A stretch of DNA of 64,000 bases from Ancylobacter sonchi (GCF_018390695.1 NZ_JAHBGF010000020.1:186001-250000), one strand, 5' to 3'; positions 8,924 through 21,403 are shown, numbered from the stretch's first letter. A program made the numbers and translations. Notes: generated by a model not told the origin, from the sequence alone.

Positions 8924-10216
8924 TCAGGCGGCGATCAGCCGGGTGCCGAGGAGATGGGTGCCGTCATGCCCGGCGATGCGGACCTCGCCGATGCGGCCCG
9001 CCTCCATCGGGGTGACGAGACGCACCGGGGTGAAGGCGCGGGTACGGGCGAGGCCCCCGCGCTCGGCGAGCACTTCCGCCCTGGTGCCGATTTCCGCCGC
9101 CAGGTGGCGCAGCAGCGCGGTGGCGCCCTTCTCGCGCAGGCGGCGGGCGCGCTCCTTGACCGCGTCGCCCGGCAGCTGCGGCATGCGCGCCGCCGGCGTG
9201 CCGCGCCGCGCCGAGAACGGGAAGACGTGCAGATGCGTCAGCCCGCAATCGTCGACGAGGGCCAGCGAGTTGCGGAAATGCGCCTCGGTCTCGGTCGGGA
9301 AGCCGGCGATGATGTCGGCACCGAACACCATGTCCGGTCGGGCGCGGCGGATGCCGGCGCAGAAGTCGATAGCATCGCGGCGGGAGTGACGGCGCTTCAT
9401 CCGCTTGAGGATGAGGTCGTCGCCGGCCTGCAGCGAGAGATGCAGATGCGGCATCAGCCGCTCTTCCTCGGCGATGGCGCGGATGAGTTCGTCATCCGCC
9501 TCGACGGAATCGATGGAGGAGAGCCGCAGGCGCCGCAGCTCCGGCACGTGGCGCAGGATCGCGCGCACCAGCGTGCCGAGCTTCGGCGAACCCGGCAGGC
9601 CGGCGCCCCAGGAGGTGAGGTCGACGCCGGTGAGCACGACTTCCGCGTAGCCGTTCTCGACCAGCCGGCGCACCTGCCCCACCACTTCGCCCATCGGCAC
9701 CGAGCGGGAATTGCCGCGCCCATAGGGGATGATGCAGAAGGTGCAGCGATGGTCGCAGCCGTTTTGCACCTGCACGAAGGCGCGGGTGTGGCCCTCGATC
9801 CCGTCGACCTGTAGCCCGTCGATCAGGTGCAGCGCGGTCTCGCGCACGCTCATGATGTCGCCGACGACGGCCTTTTCCTCGTTGCCGATGCCGAAATCGA
9901 GCGCCTGGCGGGTGGCGGCCCAAGTCTCCGGCCTCGCCTTCTCGGCATTGCCGACGACGCGCTCGACCTCTTCCATGCCGGCGAAGGTCTCCGGCTCGGT
10001 CTGGGCGGCGCAGCCGGTGACGACGATGCGCTTGCCCGGCTGCTCGCGCTTCAGCCGGCGGATCGCCTGCCGGGCCTGGCGCACCGCCTCCGCCGTGACG
10101 GCGCAGGTATTGACCACCACGAGGTCGTCGAGCCCCGCCGCGCTGGCGGCGTTCTTCACCGCCGCGGATTCGAGCGTGTTGAGGCGGCAGCCGAAGGTGA
10201 CGACGTCGATGGACAT
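8924..10216 (-). CDS. mtaB: tRNA t6A37 methylthiotransferase MtaB
   Basis: A 430-residue radical-SAM methylthiotransferase that converts t6A37 to ms2t6A in tRNAs reading ANN codons. The N-terminal UPF0004 domain carries the three ligands of the auxiliary cluster (Cys10, Cys38, Cys69). The radical-SAM triad is Cys154, Cys158, Cys161 in CDHRCTFC. A TRAM-like region ends the protein. The pattern GCRLN and the TGCAAQ motif distinguish MtaB from MiaB and RimO. The start ATG lies 11 bases after the dapF stop, supporting a shared transcript. Confidence 0.95.
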   Translation of the reverse strand: MSIDVVTFGCRLNTLESAAVKNAASAAGLDDLVVVNTCAVTAEAVRQARQAIRRLKREQPGKRIVVTGCAAQTEPETFAGMEEVERVVGNAEKARPETWAATRQALDFGIGNEEKAVVGDIMSVRETALHLIDGLQVDGIEGHTRAFVQVQNGCDHRCTFCIIPYGRGNSRSVPMGEVVGQVRRLVENGYAEVVLTGVDLTSWGAGLPGSPKLGTLVRAILRHVPELRRLRLSSIDSVEADDELIRAIAEEERLMPHLHLSLQAGDDLILKRMKRRHSRRDAIDFCAGIRRARPDMVFGADIIAGFPTETEAHFRNSLALVDDCGLTHLHVFPFSARRGTPAARMPQLPGDAVKERARRLREKGATALLRHLAAEIGTRAEVLAERGGLARTRAFTPVRLVTPMEAGRIGEVRIAGHDGTHLLGTRLIAA

Positions 10217-10227
10217 AAGGCGGTCCT

Positions 10228-11094
10228 TCAGGCCGTCACGCCGAGCATGTCGGGGGTGAGGCGGCCGGAAAACTCCAGCTCGGCCGGGCCGGTCATCAGG
10301 ATGTGGTCGTCGGCCTCGCGCCACTCGATGGTGAGGTCGCCGCCGGGAAGGGTGACGGTGACGCGGCGCCCGGTGAGGCCGAGGCGGACGGCGCAGACGG
10401 CGGTGGCGCAGGCGGCCGAGCCGCAGGCACGGGTGAGCCCGGCGCCGCGCTCCCACACCTTCAGGAGGATGCGGTCGGGTGCGAGCACCTGCGCCACCGA
10501 GATGTTGGCGCGATCCGGGAAGGCGGGATGATGCTCGAGCTCCGGCCCGTAGCGGCCGAGATCGATGGCGGCGGCATCCGGCACGAAGAACACCGCGTGC
10601 GGGTTGCCGACATTGGCCACCGCCGGGCCGGCCAGCACCGGGGCTTCCGCCGGGCCGGCCTGGATGTCGATGGCGCGGGTATCGGCCACCGGGCCGGCGA
10701 GCGGGATGTCGGCCCAGCCGAAGCGCGGCGGCCCCATGTCGACGGTGATGCCACTGGCGGCGACATTGCAGTCGAGCAGGCCGGCGACGGATTCGAAGCG
10801 GATATGGCTGCGGCCGGTGCGGCCATGCTCGTAAAGCGCGATGCAGCGCGTGCCGTTGCCGCAGGCGCCGGCCTCCGAGCCGTCGGCATTGATGATGCGC
10901 ACATAGGCGTCGATGCCCGGCACGGCGGCGGGGTAGAGCGCCATGATCTGGTCGAAGGGCAGCACCTCCGGCCGGGCGAGGGCGCGCGCCTCCGCCGGCG
11001 GCACCGGCACCGGCTCGTCGCGCAGGTCGAGCACGACGATCTCGTTGCCGAGGCCGTTCATCTTCACGAAGGGGCGGTCTGCCAGCGAAGCCAT
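10228..11094 (-). CDS. dapF: Diaminopimelate epimerase
   Basis: A 288-residue epimerase that interconverts LL- and meso-diaminopimelate, the last step before lysine and a peptidoglycan precursor. The two catalytic cysteines are in place: Cys78 in GACGNGTRC and Cys224 in TRACGSAAC. The N-terminal [11 protein letters not shown] motif (residues 11-21) fixes the start at MASLADRPF; the frame is open further upstream, but that part is low-complexity and unlike the family. It heads the dapF-mtaB-ftsY-yciB block. dapD and dapE lie 27 kb away in this window. Confidence 0.96.
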   Translation of the reverse strand: MASLADRPFVKMNGLGNEIVVLDLRDEPVPVPPAEARALARPEVLPFDQIMALYPAAVPGIDAYVRIINADGSEAGACGNGTRCIALYEHGRTGRSHIRFESVAGLLDCNVAASGITVDMGPPRFGWADIPLAGPVADTRAIDIQAGPAEAPVLAGPAVANVGNPHAVFFVPDAAAIDLGRYGPELEHHPAFPDRANISVAQVLAPDRILLKVWERGAGLTRACGSAACATAVCAVRLGLTGRRVTVTLPGGDLTIEWREADDHILMTGPAELEFSGRLTPDMLGVTA

Positions 11095-11364
11095 GGTGTT
11101 CCGAGAAATGCCCAGCCGGGCGCTCAAGCGGCGGAATTCCGCCCTTATATGGCGAAGCCGGGCGCGAAGGCCAGTGCGTTTGCCGCAGCGCGCCCGTTCC
11201 GGCGCCGCAGGCGGGGCCGGGTGCCGGCGATGGAGGCGTGGCGCACAGGCGTGGCGCCGCTGCCGCGCGGGCGGGGAAACGTGGCGGCGGGGGCTTTGCG
11301 CCATCGTCGCGCCACCGGCGGGATGCTAAGGATGGGACGGCGTCATGCCGTGCCCGGGTGAACC

Positions 11365-12138
11365 ATGCAGCTTGTCCTTCGGCTCCTGAATCCTCTCGTG
11401 AAATCCGTGCTCGCGCTGGCGCTGCTGGCAACGGTGGCGCTGCCGGTCCGGGCGCAGTCGCCCGCGCCGGCTGCCGAGGCACCGGCCGCAGCTGCCCCGT
11501 CTCCCGCCGCCCCGTCTCCCGCCGCGCCCGCGACGCCGGATCCGAAGGCCTCCGAGGCTCCCGCCGCGGAGGCTCCTGGCGCCGGCGAGGGCGACATGGT
11601 GGCACCGCCGGTGGTCGATCCCAAGGGCGTCGGCACCACGGCGGTGGCGCCGGGCGGCGACCCGCTGCAACGCCCGGACGGCTTCGGCGATCCCGCCGAG
11701 ATGGTGCCGGTGCCGGTGCTGCAGAAGAGCGCCAAGAGCAACTGGGACGACGGCTTCGCCACGCTGGTGGCGACGCTGAAGGAGGTCTATGCCGAGCTCG
11801 ACCGGCTGAAGTTGAAGCGGGTCGGCGCGCCGTTCATCGTCTACACCATGACCGACGATGCCGGCTTCGAGTTCGAGGCGGCGGTGCCGTTCTCCGGCGC
11901 TACCACCGAGAAGCCGGGGGCGGGCTTCGAATTCTCCGCCTCGCCGGCCGGCAAGGCGCTGCGCTTCACCCATCGCGGTCCCTATGACGCCATGGACCCG
12001 ACCTATGAGCAGATCGCCAACCTGCTCGATGCCAAGGACCTGGAGGCGCAGGACCTCTATGTTGAGGAGTACCGAGCCGATCCGGTGACGACGCCGGAGG
12101 ACGATCTCGTCATCGACATCTGGGTGCCGCTGAAGTAG
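11365..12138 (+). CDS. Secreted protein with GyrI-like effector-binding domain
   Basis: A 257-residue protein with a signal peptide (residues 12-30, ending VRAQ), an Ala/Pro-rich linker (about residues 31-75) and a C-terminal domain from about residue 105. That domain matches the GyrI/AraC effector-binding fold by its layout (FIVYTMTDDAGFEFEAAVPF, then ALRFTHRGPYDAMDPTYEQI and a final DLVIDIWVPLK). Normally this fold binds small ligands in cytoplasmic regulators or binds gyrase. Here it is exported without a DNA-binding domain, so a periplasmic ligand-binding role is inferred. It stands alone, divergent from dapF. Confidence 0.78.
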   Translation: MQLVLRLLNPLVKSVLALALLATVALPVRAQSPAPAAEAPAAAAPSPAAPSPAAPATPDPKASEAPAAEAPGAGEGDMVAPPVVDPKGVGTTAVAPGGDPLQRPDGFGDPAEMVPVPVLQKSAKSNWDDGFATLVATLKEVYAELDRLKLKRVGAPFIVYTMTDDAGFEFEAAVPFSGATTEKPGAGFEFSASPAGKALRFTHRGPYDAMDPTYEQIANLLDAKDLEAQDLYVEEYRADPVTTPEDDLVIDIWVPLK

Positions 12139-12227
12139 CGGCCGACGTCGAAGCGCGGCCGGCGCTGGCGGGAACCGCGCGGGTCCGCCGGCGGTTGAAT
12201 CGGGTTCGGCATCACCGGGAGGCCATG

Positions 12228-12896
12228 ATGGCATCCGCGCTGCGCTCGCCGGCCCTCATCGCGTTCTCGCTGCTGGCGACGCTCGCCTATCTCGGCCTCG
12301 CCGTGCTCGGCTGGGGCGGCATCGGCGCCTTCTTCGCCGATCCGGCGCGCACCGCCGCCGCGCTGGTGCTGTTCGCGCTGGCGGTGGCGGCGTTGTTCAC
12401 GCAGGGCAATCTCAGCCCCGGCGAGCGCGAGGACCGCGGCAATCGCTGGGTGCTCGCGGTATTCGGCGTCCTCGGCCTCCTCTCGGCCTGGCTGCCGGCC
12501 TATACCGACCAGCTCGATGTGTGGACCTTCGGCGGCGCGGGCGTGCGCTGGCTCGGCCTGCTGCTGTTCGCCGCCGGCGGCGCGCTGCGGCTGTGGCCGG
12601 TCTTCGTGCTCGGCAACCGGTTCAGCGGGCTGGTGGCGATCCAGCCCGGCCACAGGCTGGTGACCGACGGCCCCTACCGCCTCATCCGCCATCCCAGCTA
12701 TGCCGGCCTGCTCATCTGCTCGCTCGGCTGGGCGCTCGTCTTCCGCTCGACGGCCGGGGTGCTGCTGGCGCTGCTGCTCATCCCCCCGCTGATCGCCCGC
12801 ATCCGGGCGGAGGAGGCGCTGCTGAGCGAGACGTTCGGCGAAGAATATGACGCCTATTGCGCCCGAACCTCGCGGCTGGTGCCCTGCCTCTGGTGA
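12228..12896 (+). CDS. Isoprenylcysteine carboxyl methyltransferase-like membrane protein
   Basis: A 222-residue membrane protein with five or so helices and a C-terminal methyltransferase motif: [20 protein letters not shown], in which RHPxYxG is the SAM-binding signature of the ICMT/PEMT families. Bacterial members methylate lipids or unknown substrates, so none is claimed. GGGAGG precedes two adjacent ATGs; I chose the second for its five-base spacing. The gene ends 95 bases before rlmN and runs in the same direction. Confidence 0.83.
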   Translation: MASALRSPALIAFSLLATLAYLGLAVLGWGGIGAFFADPARTAAALVLFALAVAALFTQGNLSPGEREDRGNRWVLAVFGVLGLLSAWLPAYTDQLDVWTFGGAGVRWLGLLLFAAGGALRLWPVFVLGNRFSGLVAIQPGHRLVTDGPYRLIRHPSYAGLLICSLGWALVFRSTAGVLLALLLIPPLIARIRAEEALLSETFGEEYDAYCARTSRLVPCLW

Positions 12897-12991
12897 CCGC
12901 ACGGCCGCTTCATTCGCGCCGGCGCCACTTCTGTGCTATGAGGCGCGAAAGCAGTCATTTGCGCACCCGTTGCTGGGCTTATCCGACCGAC

Positions 12992-14221
12992 ATGAACACA
13001 CTGATCGAAACCGCGCCGCGTCCGGCGGCCGGTACTCTTCCTCCCGTCGCCGCCGCGCCGGCCAAGCGCTCGCTCGCCGGCCTCGACCGTGAGGGCCTTT
13101 CCGCCGCGCTCGCCGAGATCGGCCTGCCCGAGCGCGAGCGGCGCATGCGCGTCGCCCAGCTCTGGCACTGGATCTATCTGCGCGGCGCTACCTCCTTCGA
13201 CGCCATGACCAATGTCGGCAAGGGGCTGCGCGAGAAGCTCGGCACAGCCTTCACTCTCGACCGCCCCGAGGTGGTGGTCGAGCAGGTCTCCGCCGATGGC
13301 ACCCGCAAATGGCTGCTGCGCCTGCCGCCCGACATCGCCGGCGACAAGCCGCACGATGTCGAGATGGTCTACATCCCCGAGAGCGACCGCGGCACGCTGT
13401 GCGTCTCCTCGCAGGTGGGCTGCACGCTGAACTGCTCGTTCTGCCACACCGGCACCCAGCGGCTGGTGCGCAACCTGACCGCCGCCGAGATCGTCGCGCA
13501 GGTGATGGTCGCGCGGGATCGTCTGGGCGATTACCCCGGGCAGGAACGCGCCGTCGGGCCGGGTCTGCCGACCGAGGGCGACCGCCTGGTCACCAACATC
13601 GTGTTCATGGGCATGGGCGAGCCGCTCTATGCCTATGACTCGGTCGCGAAATCCATCGAGGTGCTGGCGGATGGCGAGGGGCTCGGCATCGGCAAGCGCC
13701 GCATCACCGTTTCCACCTCCGGCGTGGTGCCGGAGATCGAGAAGCTCGGCGCCGAGGTCGGGCCGATGCTCGCCATCTCGCTGCACGCGGTGCGCGACGA
13801 ACTGCGCGACGTGCTGGTGCCGATCAACAAGAAGTACCCGCTGCGCGAGCTGCTCGACGCCTGCCGTAACTACCCGGCGGCGTCGAATGCCAAGCGCATC
13901 ACCTTCGAATACGTCATGCTCAAGGGCGTGAACGACAGCCCGTCCGACGCCAAGGCGCTGGTGAAGCTGCTGGCCGGCATCCCGGCCAAGATCAACCTGA
14001 TCCCGTTCAACCCGTGGCCGGGCACCAAATATGAGTGCTCGGACTGGGAGACCATCGAGCAGTTCTCCGACATCGTGTTCCGCGCCGGCTATTCGAGCCC
14101 GGTGCGCACGCCGCGCGGGCGCGACATCCTCGCCGCCTGCGGGCAGCTGAAGAGCGAGACCGAGAAGCTGTCCGCCCGCGAAAGGCTCGCCCTGCGCGCC
14201 ATGGCGGCCTCGGCGGAATAG
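12992..14221 (+). CDS. rlmN: Dual-specificity 23S rRNA/tRNA adenine-C2 methyltransferase RlmN
   Basis: A 409-residue radical-SAM enzyme that methylates A2503 of 23S rRNA and A37 of some tRNAs. The cluster ligands are Cys144, Cys148 and Cys151 in [12 protein letters not shown]. The methyl-carrying C-terminal cysteine is Cys383 in [14 protein letters not shown] and the [12 protein letters not shown] stretch are also typical. I start at MNTLIETAP; the upstream in-frame extension overlaps the preceding gene and lacks conservation. The next gene follows after four bases. Confidence 0.96.
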   Translation: MNTLIETAPRPAAGTLPPVAAAPAKRSLAGLDREGLSAALAEIGLPERERRMRVAQLWHWIYLRGATSFDAMTNVGKGLREKLGTAFTLDRPEVVVEQVSADGTRKWLLRLPPDIAGDKPHDVEMVYIPESDRGTLCVSSQVGCTLNCSFCHTGTQRLVRNLTAAEIVAQVMVARDRLGDYPGQERAVGPGLPTEGDRLVTNIVFMGMGEPLYAYDSVAKSIEVLADGEGLGIGKRRITVSTSGVVPEIEKLGAEVGPMLAISLHAVRDELRDVLVPINKKYPLRELLDACRNYPAASNAKRITFEYVMLKGVNDSPSDAKALVKLLAGIPAKINLIPFNPWPGTKYECSDWETIEQFSDIVFRAGYSSPVRTPRGRDILAACGQLKSETEKLSARERLALRAMAASAE

Positions 14222-14225
14222 CGGC

Positions 14226-14837
14226 GTGGACAGCCTGCTGCGTCTGTTGCTGCGCTTCGTGCTGGTGCCGTTCGGGCTGGTCTGCGCCCTGATCGTCTCG
14301 GTGATGGTGATGATCGCCGGTTCCTGGCGGGTCGGCGACATCCTCGCCGGTACGCAGGACATCGACGCGATCCGGCTGTTCGACGCGGCGATGATCTCCG
14401 GGCTCGCTCTGTCCGGCGCGGCGCTGATGATGTGGGCGGTGGCGCTGATCGGCGTTTTGTTCGCCGAGATGTTCGGCGTGCGTTCCTGGCTGTTCCACGT
14501 GGCGAACGGGGCGATTTCCGCCTGGCTCGGGGCGCAGCTGTTCCCGCCCTTCCCGGAAGGCGCGGCGCTGGCCAGCTTCGACGTCAACCTCTACATCCTC
14601 GGCGCCGGGCTCGCCGGCGGGCTGGCCTACTGGCTGGTGGCTGGGTGGAGCGCCGGCTTCTGGAAGCCGGTCTTCGCCGAGCGCATTCCGGCGCCAGCGG
14701 CGGCGCCTCTCCCGCCGGCACAGCCGGTTCCCCCGTCGCAGCCTCTTCCCCCGTCGCAGGCCTTGCCCTTGCCGGAGGCGACCAAATCGCCGCCCTCCGC
14801 GCCGAGTGGTGGACCCGCTGCGCCGCCCACCCCCTGA
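14226..14837 (+). CDS. Membrane protein of unknown function, downstream of rlmN
   Basis: A 203-residue protein starting with GTG only four bases after the rlmN stop, so it is likely co-translated. Three to four hydrophobic segments lie between residues 4 and 150 (RFVLVPFGLVCALIVSVMVM; LALSGAALMMWAVALIGVLF; LGAGLAGGLAYWLVAGW). The last 45 residues are Pro/Ala/Ser-rich with a near-repeat PPSQPLPPSQALPLP. I do not recognise a named family. The same kind of small membrane gene often follows rlmN in Rhizobiales, but a role in RNA modification is not implied. Confidence 0.75.
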   Translation: MDSLLRLLLRFVLVPFGLVCALIVSVMVMIAGSWRVGDILAGTQDIDAIRLFDAAMISGLALSGAALMMWAVALIGVLFAEMFGVRSWLFHVANGAISAWLGAQLFPPFPEGAALASFDVNLYILGAGLAGGLAYWLVAGWSAGFWKPVFAERIPAPAAAPLPPAQPVPPSQPLPPSQALPLPEATKSPPSAPSGGPAAPPTP

Positions 14838-14859
14838 GCGCCGCAGATGAGCGTCGCAC

Positions 14860-14887
14860 TTGCGCATGCGCGCGCCATGCCTATAGT
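14860..14887 (+). promoter_or_regulatory. Likely sigma-70 promoter of argG
   Basis: TTGCGC at 14860-14865 and TATAGT at 14882-14887 with a 16-base spacer, about 55 bases before the argG start. The same hexamer design (TTGCnn-16-TATAGT) occurs before typA. Assignment is by eye. Confidence 0.6.
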
Positions 14888-14943
14888 CCGCGCGCTTTCA
14901 AATCCCCTGCCTCTCTTCCTGTCTTCTCGCGGAATCCTTCGAC

Positions 14944-16170
<1,227 letters not shown>

Positions 16171-16196
16171 GCGGCGCTTCCGGGGACACGAGGATG

Positions 16197-16229
16197 AAGG
16201 CCCGGCCGCGCGCCGGGCCTTTTCTTTTT
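16197..16229 (+). terminator. Rho-independent terminator of argG
   Basis: Perfect stem AAGGCCCGGC (16197-16206) and GCCGGGCCTT (16212-16221), loop CGCGC, followed by a T-rich tract to 16229. Confidence 0.88.
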
Positions 16230-16240
16230 GGCGGGCTCGT

Positions 16241-16744
16241 TCAGCCCAGCGGCACCTTGCGGTTCTCGCCGAGATCGGGCCTTCCGCCGGCCAGGCGGGC
16301 GGTGGCCAGCTTGAGCGCGATCACCACCGAGCTCGACGGGCCGTCCCAATATTCCGCGTCCTCGGGCAGGAAGCGCAGCACGCAGATATCGGGATCGTCC
16401 TTGCCGGCCGGCCAGAAGGCGCGGGCAGCATCGTTCCACAATTCATCGATGCGCAGCCGGTCATGGCTGATCTCGGTCTCGCCGGAGACCGACAGATAGT
16501 CGTTGCGGCCGGGATGGGCGAAGATCAGCGCGCCCTGCGGATCGCGCTCCAACTCCTCGTCCATGTGGCCGCGCCGGTCGGACAGGAACCAGACGCAGCC
16601 CTCGCCGCGCGAGGGCATGGCATGCATCGGCCGGCCGCGCAGGGCGATACCCTGCTTGGTCACCAGCATGCAGGTGCGGATGTCCTCCATCATCTTCCAC
16701 ACATGGTCGATGGCTTCGGTCGTGGTGCGGACGGTGCGTTCCAT
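16241..16744 (-). CDS. Pyridoxamine 5'-phosphate oxidase-like (general stress protein 26 type) protein
   Basis: A 167-residue protein of the split-barrel flavin-binding superfamily. Typical segments are the N-terminal helix (AIDHVWKMMEDIRTCMLVT), GRPMHAMP, VWFLSDRRGHMDEEL and LIFAHPGRNDYLSVSGE, as in the YzzA/general stress protein 26 group. Members bind FMN, F420 or haem; the cofactor here is unknown. The start ATG (MERTVRTTTEA) follows AAGGGAG by seven bases. The gene is convergent with argG and abuts its terminator. Confidence 0.83.
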   Translation of the reverse strand: MERTVRTTTEAIDHVWKMMEDIRTCMLVTKQGIALRGRPMHAMPSRGEGCVWFLSDRRGHMDEELERDPQGALIFAHPGRNDYLSVSGETEISHDRLRIDELWNDAARAFWPAGKDDPDICVLRFLPEDAEYWDGPSSSVVIALKLATARLAGGRPDLGENRKVPLG

Positions 16745-16880
16745 GGCGAAAGCTCCCTTGCTGGCCGGGTGAGGGACGACTGCCATGCCAACCCGCAAAC
16801 GCCGGTGCCGGTTCCGTCACATGCTGTCGCGGCCGGGCATGGCGAGGCCGGCCGTTGCCGAGCTTTCGTGAAGCGGGTGC

Positions 16881-16996
16881 TAGAGCCTGTTCCGCGAACG
16901 CTGAAAGGCCTTCGCGACGAAAACAGGCTCCAGCTTATTGAATCGAGAGCATTTTCTTATCGATCGGGCGATTTCACCTGATCAGGAAAGGCTCTA
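16881..16996. repeat. Compound palindromic intergenic element
   Basis: A 116-base non-coding unit bounded by TAGAGCCT (16881-16888) and its exact inverse AGGCTCTA (16989-16996). Inside, GAGCCTGTT (16883-16891) pairs with AACAGGCTC (16923-16931), and CGCGAA pairs with TTCGCG within that loop, making one long hairpin. A second imperfect hairpin joins AGAGCATTTTC (16947-16957) to GAAAGGCTCT (16986-16995). The form is that of RIME/REP-like dispersed repeats of Rhizobiales. No second full copy was seen in this window. Confidence 0.65.
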
Positions 16997-17093
16997 GCGT
17001 TTAAACTCGCGGTGCGGCATGGCTGTACCGGGCGGGCGGGAAACCGCCGTTACGGGAACCGCCGCCGCGGGGAACTCGCAAGGGAGACGTCGC

Positions 17094-18245
17094 ATGCCCT
17101 GGTCGCTGACCGTCGGTCACATCTACGGCACCGCCGTGCGCATCCACGTCACCTTCCTGCTGTTCCTGGTGTGGATCTGGGTGGCGTACTACCAGCGCGG
17201 CGGCAGCGGCGCCGCCTGGGAGGGTGTCGCCTTCGTGGCGCTGCTGTTCCTGTGCGTGCTGCTGCACGAGTTCGGCCACATCTTCGCGGCGCGCCGCTAC
17301 GGGGTGAAGACGCCGGAGGTGACGCTGTGGCCGTTCGGCGGCATCGCCCGGCTGGAGCGCATTCCCGAGAAGCCGTCCGAGGAGCTGGTGGTGGCGCTGG
17401 CCGGCCCGGCGGTGAACGTGGTGATCGCGCTGGTGCTGATCCTGGTGCTGGGCGGCACCACCGGCGTCGAGCATCTGGAGAACATCGACAACCCGCAGAT
17501 CGGCCTGCTCGCCAAGCTGGCAGGCGCCAACATCTTCCTCGTGGTGTTCAACCTCATCCCGGCCTTCCCGATGGATGGCGGGCGGGTGCTGCGGGCGCTG
17601 CTCGCCATGCGGATGGGCCATGCGCAGGCGACCCAGACCGCCGCCTCGATCGGGCAGGCGCTGGCCATCGGCCTCGGCTTCCTCGGCATTTTCGGCAACC
17701 CGATGCTGATCATCATCGCCGTCTTCGTGTTCCTCGCCGCCTCCGGCGAGGCCGGGACCGTGCAGATGCGGCAGGCGGCGCGGGGCGTGCTGGTGCAGGA
17801 CGCGATGATCACGCATTTCGAGACGCTGGGGACGCAGGCGAGCGTCGGCGACGCCGCCGAAGCGCTGATCCGCACCACCCAGAAGGAATTCCCCGTCGTC
17901 GACGGCGGCGGGCACCTGCGCGGCGTGCTCACCCGCGACGCCATGATCCGGGCGCTGCAGGCCGGCGGCCCGCAGGCGCCGGTGATCGAGGCCATGCAGG
18001 CCGACATCCCGACGCTGCCGGTGCGCGCGCCGCTCGACCAGGCGCTCAAGCTGCTCACCGAGAGCCGGGCGCCGGTGCTCGGCGCGCTCGACGCCGAGGG
18101 GCGGCTCGCCGGGCTGCTGTCGCCGGAGAATGTCGGCGAGATGATGATGCTGCGCGCCGCCCAGCCCGAGGCGCGCTTCGGGCCCTGGGCGCGGCGCGGC
18201 GCCGGGCCGAGCGGTCCCACCGGGCCGGGCATCGGCGCCGGCTAG
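17094..18245 (+). CDS. Site-2 protease (M50) with two CBS domains
   Basis: A 383-residue intramembrane metalloprotease. The zinc site is HEFGH (His58, Glu59, His62), and the third ligand lies in NLIPAFPMDGGR (Asp161). Four to six membrane helices span residues 18-205. Two CBS domains follow (about residues 220-345), first DAMITHFETLG and then IEAMQADIPTLPV. This is the SpoIVFB-like group III with CBS domains, which usually sense nucleotides. The chosen ATG follows AAGGGAG by seven bases. The substrate is unknown. The small membrane protein gene downstream may be co-expressed. Confidence 0.92.
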   Translation: MPWSLTVGHIYGTAVRIHVTFLLFLVWIWVAYYQRGGSGAAWEGVAFVALLFLCVLLHEFGHIFAARRYGVKTPEVTLWPFGGIARLERIPEKPSEELVVALAGPAVNVVIALVLILVLGGTTGVEHLENIDNPQIGLLAKLAGANIFLVVFNLIPAFPMDGGRVLRALLAMRMGHAQATQTAASIGQALAIGLGFLGIFGNPMLIIIAVFVFLAASGEAGTVQMRQAARGVLVQDAMITHFETLGTQASVGDAAEALIRTTQKEFPVVDGGGHLRGVLTRDAMIRALQAGGPQAPVIEAMQADIPTLPVRAPLDQALKLLTESRAPVLGALDAEGRLAGLLSPENVGEMMMLRAAQPEARFGPWARRGAGPSGPTGPGIGAG

Positions 18246-18342
18246 GCGTCGTGCGAAGATCGCCGCCGACCGCTTCGCTCTCCACGGCCGGGCCCGACCA
18301 ACGGGGCGGCGCTTTCCGGCCAGCAGCCGCACAGGACGAGAC

Positions 18343-18642
18343 ATGACCTATCAGGGCCCGCCGCCGCCCCCTCCCGTGACGCTTCAGGACCGGCTGGAAG
18401 GGCCGGTGCTGGTCGCGATCTTCGTGATCGCGACGGCGCTTATGGGGTTCTCCGGCGCCGGGGAGCTGTATCCGGCGCCGATCGCCATCGTCGGGGCGCT
18501 GTTCTGGCACGACCGGGTGCGCCGCCGTAACCAGGAGCGCGGCCAGTTCGCCCCGAACCTGGTGGGCTATCTGCTGATCTTCGTGGTGTTCGCGTATCTT
18601 GGCTACGGCGTCGGAAGCTTCGCCGCCGACCAGATGTACTGA
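18343..18642 (+). CDS. Small membrane protein of unknown function
   Basis: A 99-residue protein with a Pro-rich start (GPPPPPP, residues 5-11), a hydrophobic pair near residues 27-52 (VLVAIFVIATALMGF and LYPAPIAIVGALF), a basic loop (HDRVRRRNQERG) and a C-terminal helix (LVGYLLIFVVFAYLGYGVG). It follows the M50 protease gene by 97 bases on the same strand. I know no family for it. Membrane location is clear from the hydrophobicity; a link to the protease is only positional. Confidence 0.7.
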   Translation: MTYQGPPPPPPVTLQDRLEGPVLVAIFVIATALMGFSGAGELYPAPIAIVGALFWHDRVRRRNQERGQFAPNLVGYLLIFVVFAYLGYGVGSFAADQMY

Positions 18643-18649
18643 ACCGCCG

Positions 18650-18940
<291 letters not shown>

Positions 18941-19140
18941 TCATGACAACTGGGATGGCGGCGCCGTCATTCAAGCCGCCGGGCCGGTCATCCTGCCGAG
19001 ACTGTCATGTACTCGCCGCCGGATCTTGCGGAAGGAACCGTCCGCCGCCTCGGGCGTTCCTCATGTCCGCCGTGGACGGACCCACGGTGAGCCGGCGTGC
19101 CGGCTTGCGGCGCGCCACCCCGATGAGGAGGAGCATCGCC

Positions 19141-19395
19141 ATGGAAAAACGACCCGACCACTCCGGCGCGGACCATTCCCTGGCCCGGCTGCAGTATTGG
19201 CCGGCCTCGCATGACGTCCACGGACCGGACCACTGGCCGGACAGCTACGAGTTCGAGACGGTGGACGATGCCGTCGCCTTCGCCATGACGCAGTCGCCCG
19301 CCGGGCGCGACGTCGCCTGGCTGCGCACACCGGAGGGAGAGATCCTCAAGGCCGGGCAGATTCGGCGGCTCTGGGAGATGCGCCACCCGCACTGA
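19141..19395 (+). CDS. Small soluble protein of unknown function
   Basis: An 84-residue hydrophilic protein (MEKRPDHSGADHSLARLQYW start; then EFETVDDAVAFAMTQSPAGRDVAWLRTPEGEILKAGQIRRLWE). A clear ribosome binding site, GAGGAGGAG, lies nine bases ahead of the ATG. The middle (DDAVAFAM...AWLRTPEG) looks like a small alpha-beta fold found in short Rhizobiales hypotheticals. No function can be named. It precedes the typA promoter on the same strand. Confidence 0.65.
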   Translation: MEKRPDHSGADHSLARLQYWPASHDVHGPDHWPDSYEFETVDDAVAFAMTQSPAGRDVAWLRTPEGEILKAGQIRRLWEMRHPH

Positions 19396-19449
19396 GCCGG
19401 CTCCGACCGGCTTTCGCCGGGTCGCGCGCGGCTTTTGCGCGGCCCGGCG

Positions 19450-19477
19450 TTGCCTTTGCGGGCTTTGTGAGTATAGT
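19450..19477 (+). promoter_or_regulatory. Likely sigma-70 promoter of typA
   Basis: TTGCCT (19450-19455) and TATAGT (19472-19477) with a 16-base spacer. A transcript from here would start near 19484 and run through the hairpin at 19497-19523 before reaching typA. Confidence 0.6.
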
Positions 19478-19496
19478 GCGCCGCAAAATTTCTCAT

Positions 19497-19528
19497 GCGG
19501 GTCCGAACTGCCTTCGGGCCCGCTTTTT
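19497..19528 (+). promoter_or_regulatory. Terminator-like hairpin in the typA leader
   Basis: Stem GCGGGTCCGAA (19497-19507) pairs with TTCGGGCCCGC (19513-19523) over 11 positions with a single G-U pair; the loop is CTGCC and five Ts follow. It lies between the apparent promoter and the typA ATG at 19542, the arrangement of a transcription attenuator. It might instead be the terminator of the preceding small gene, if the promoter call is wrong. Confidence 0.6.
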
Positions 19529-19541
19529 GGTGTTTGACCTT

Positions 19542-21371
<1,830 letters not shown>

Positions 21372-21403
21372 CGCTCCGGCACCCTCGCCGACCCGAGACA
21401 ATG

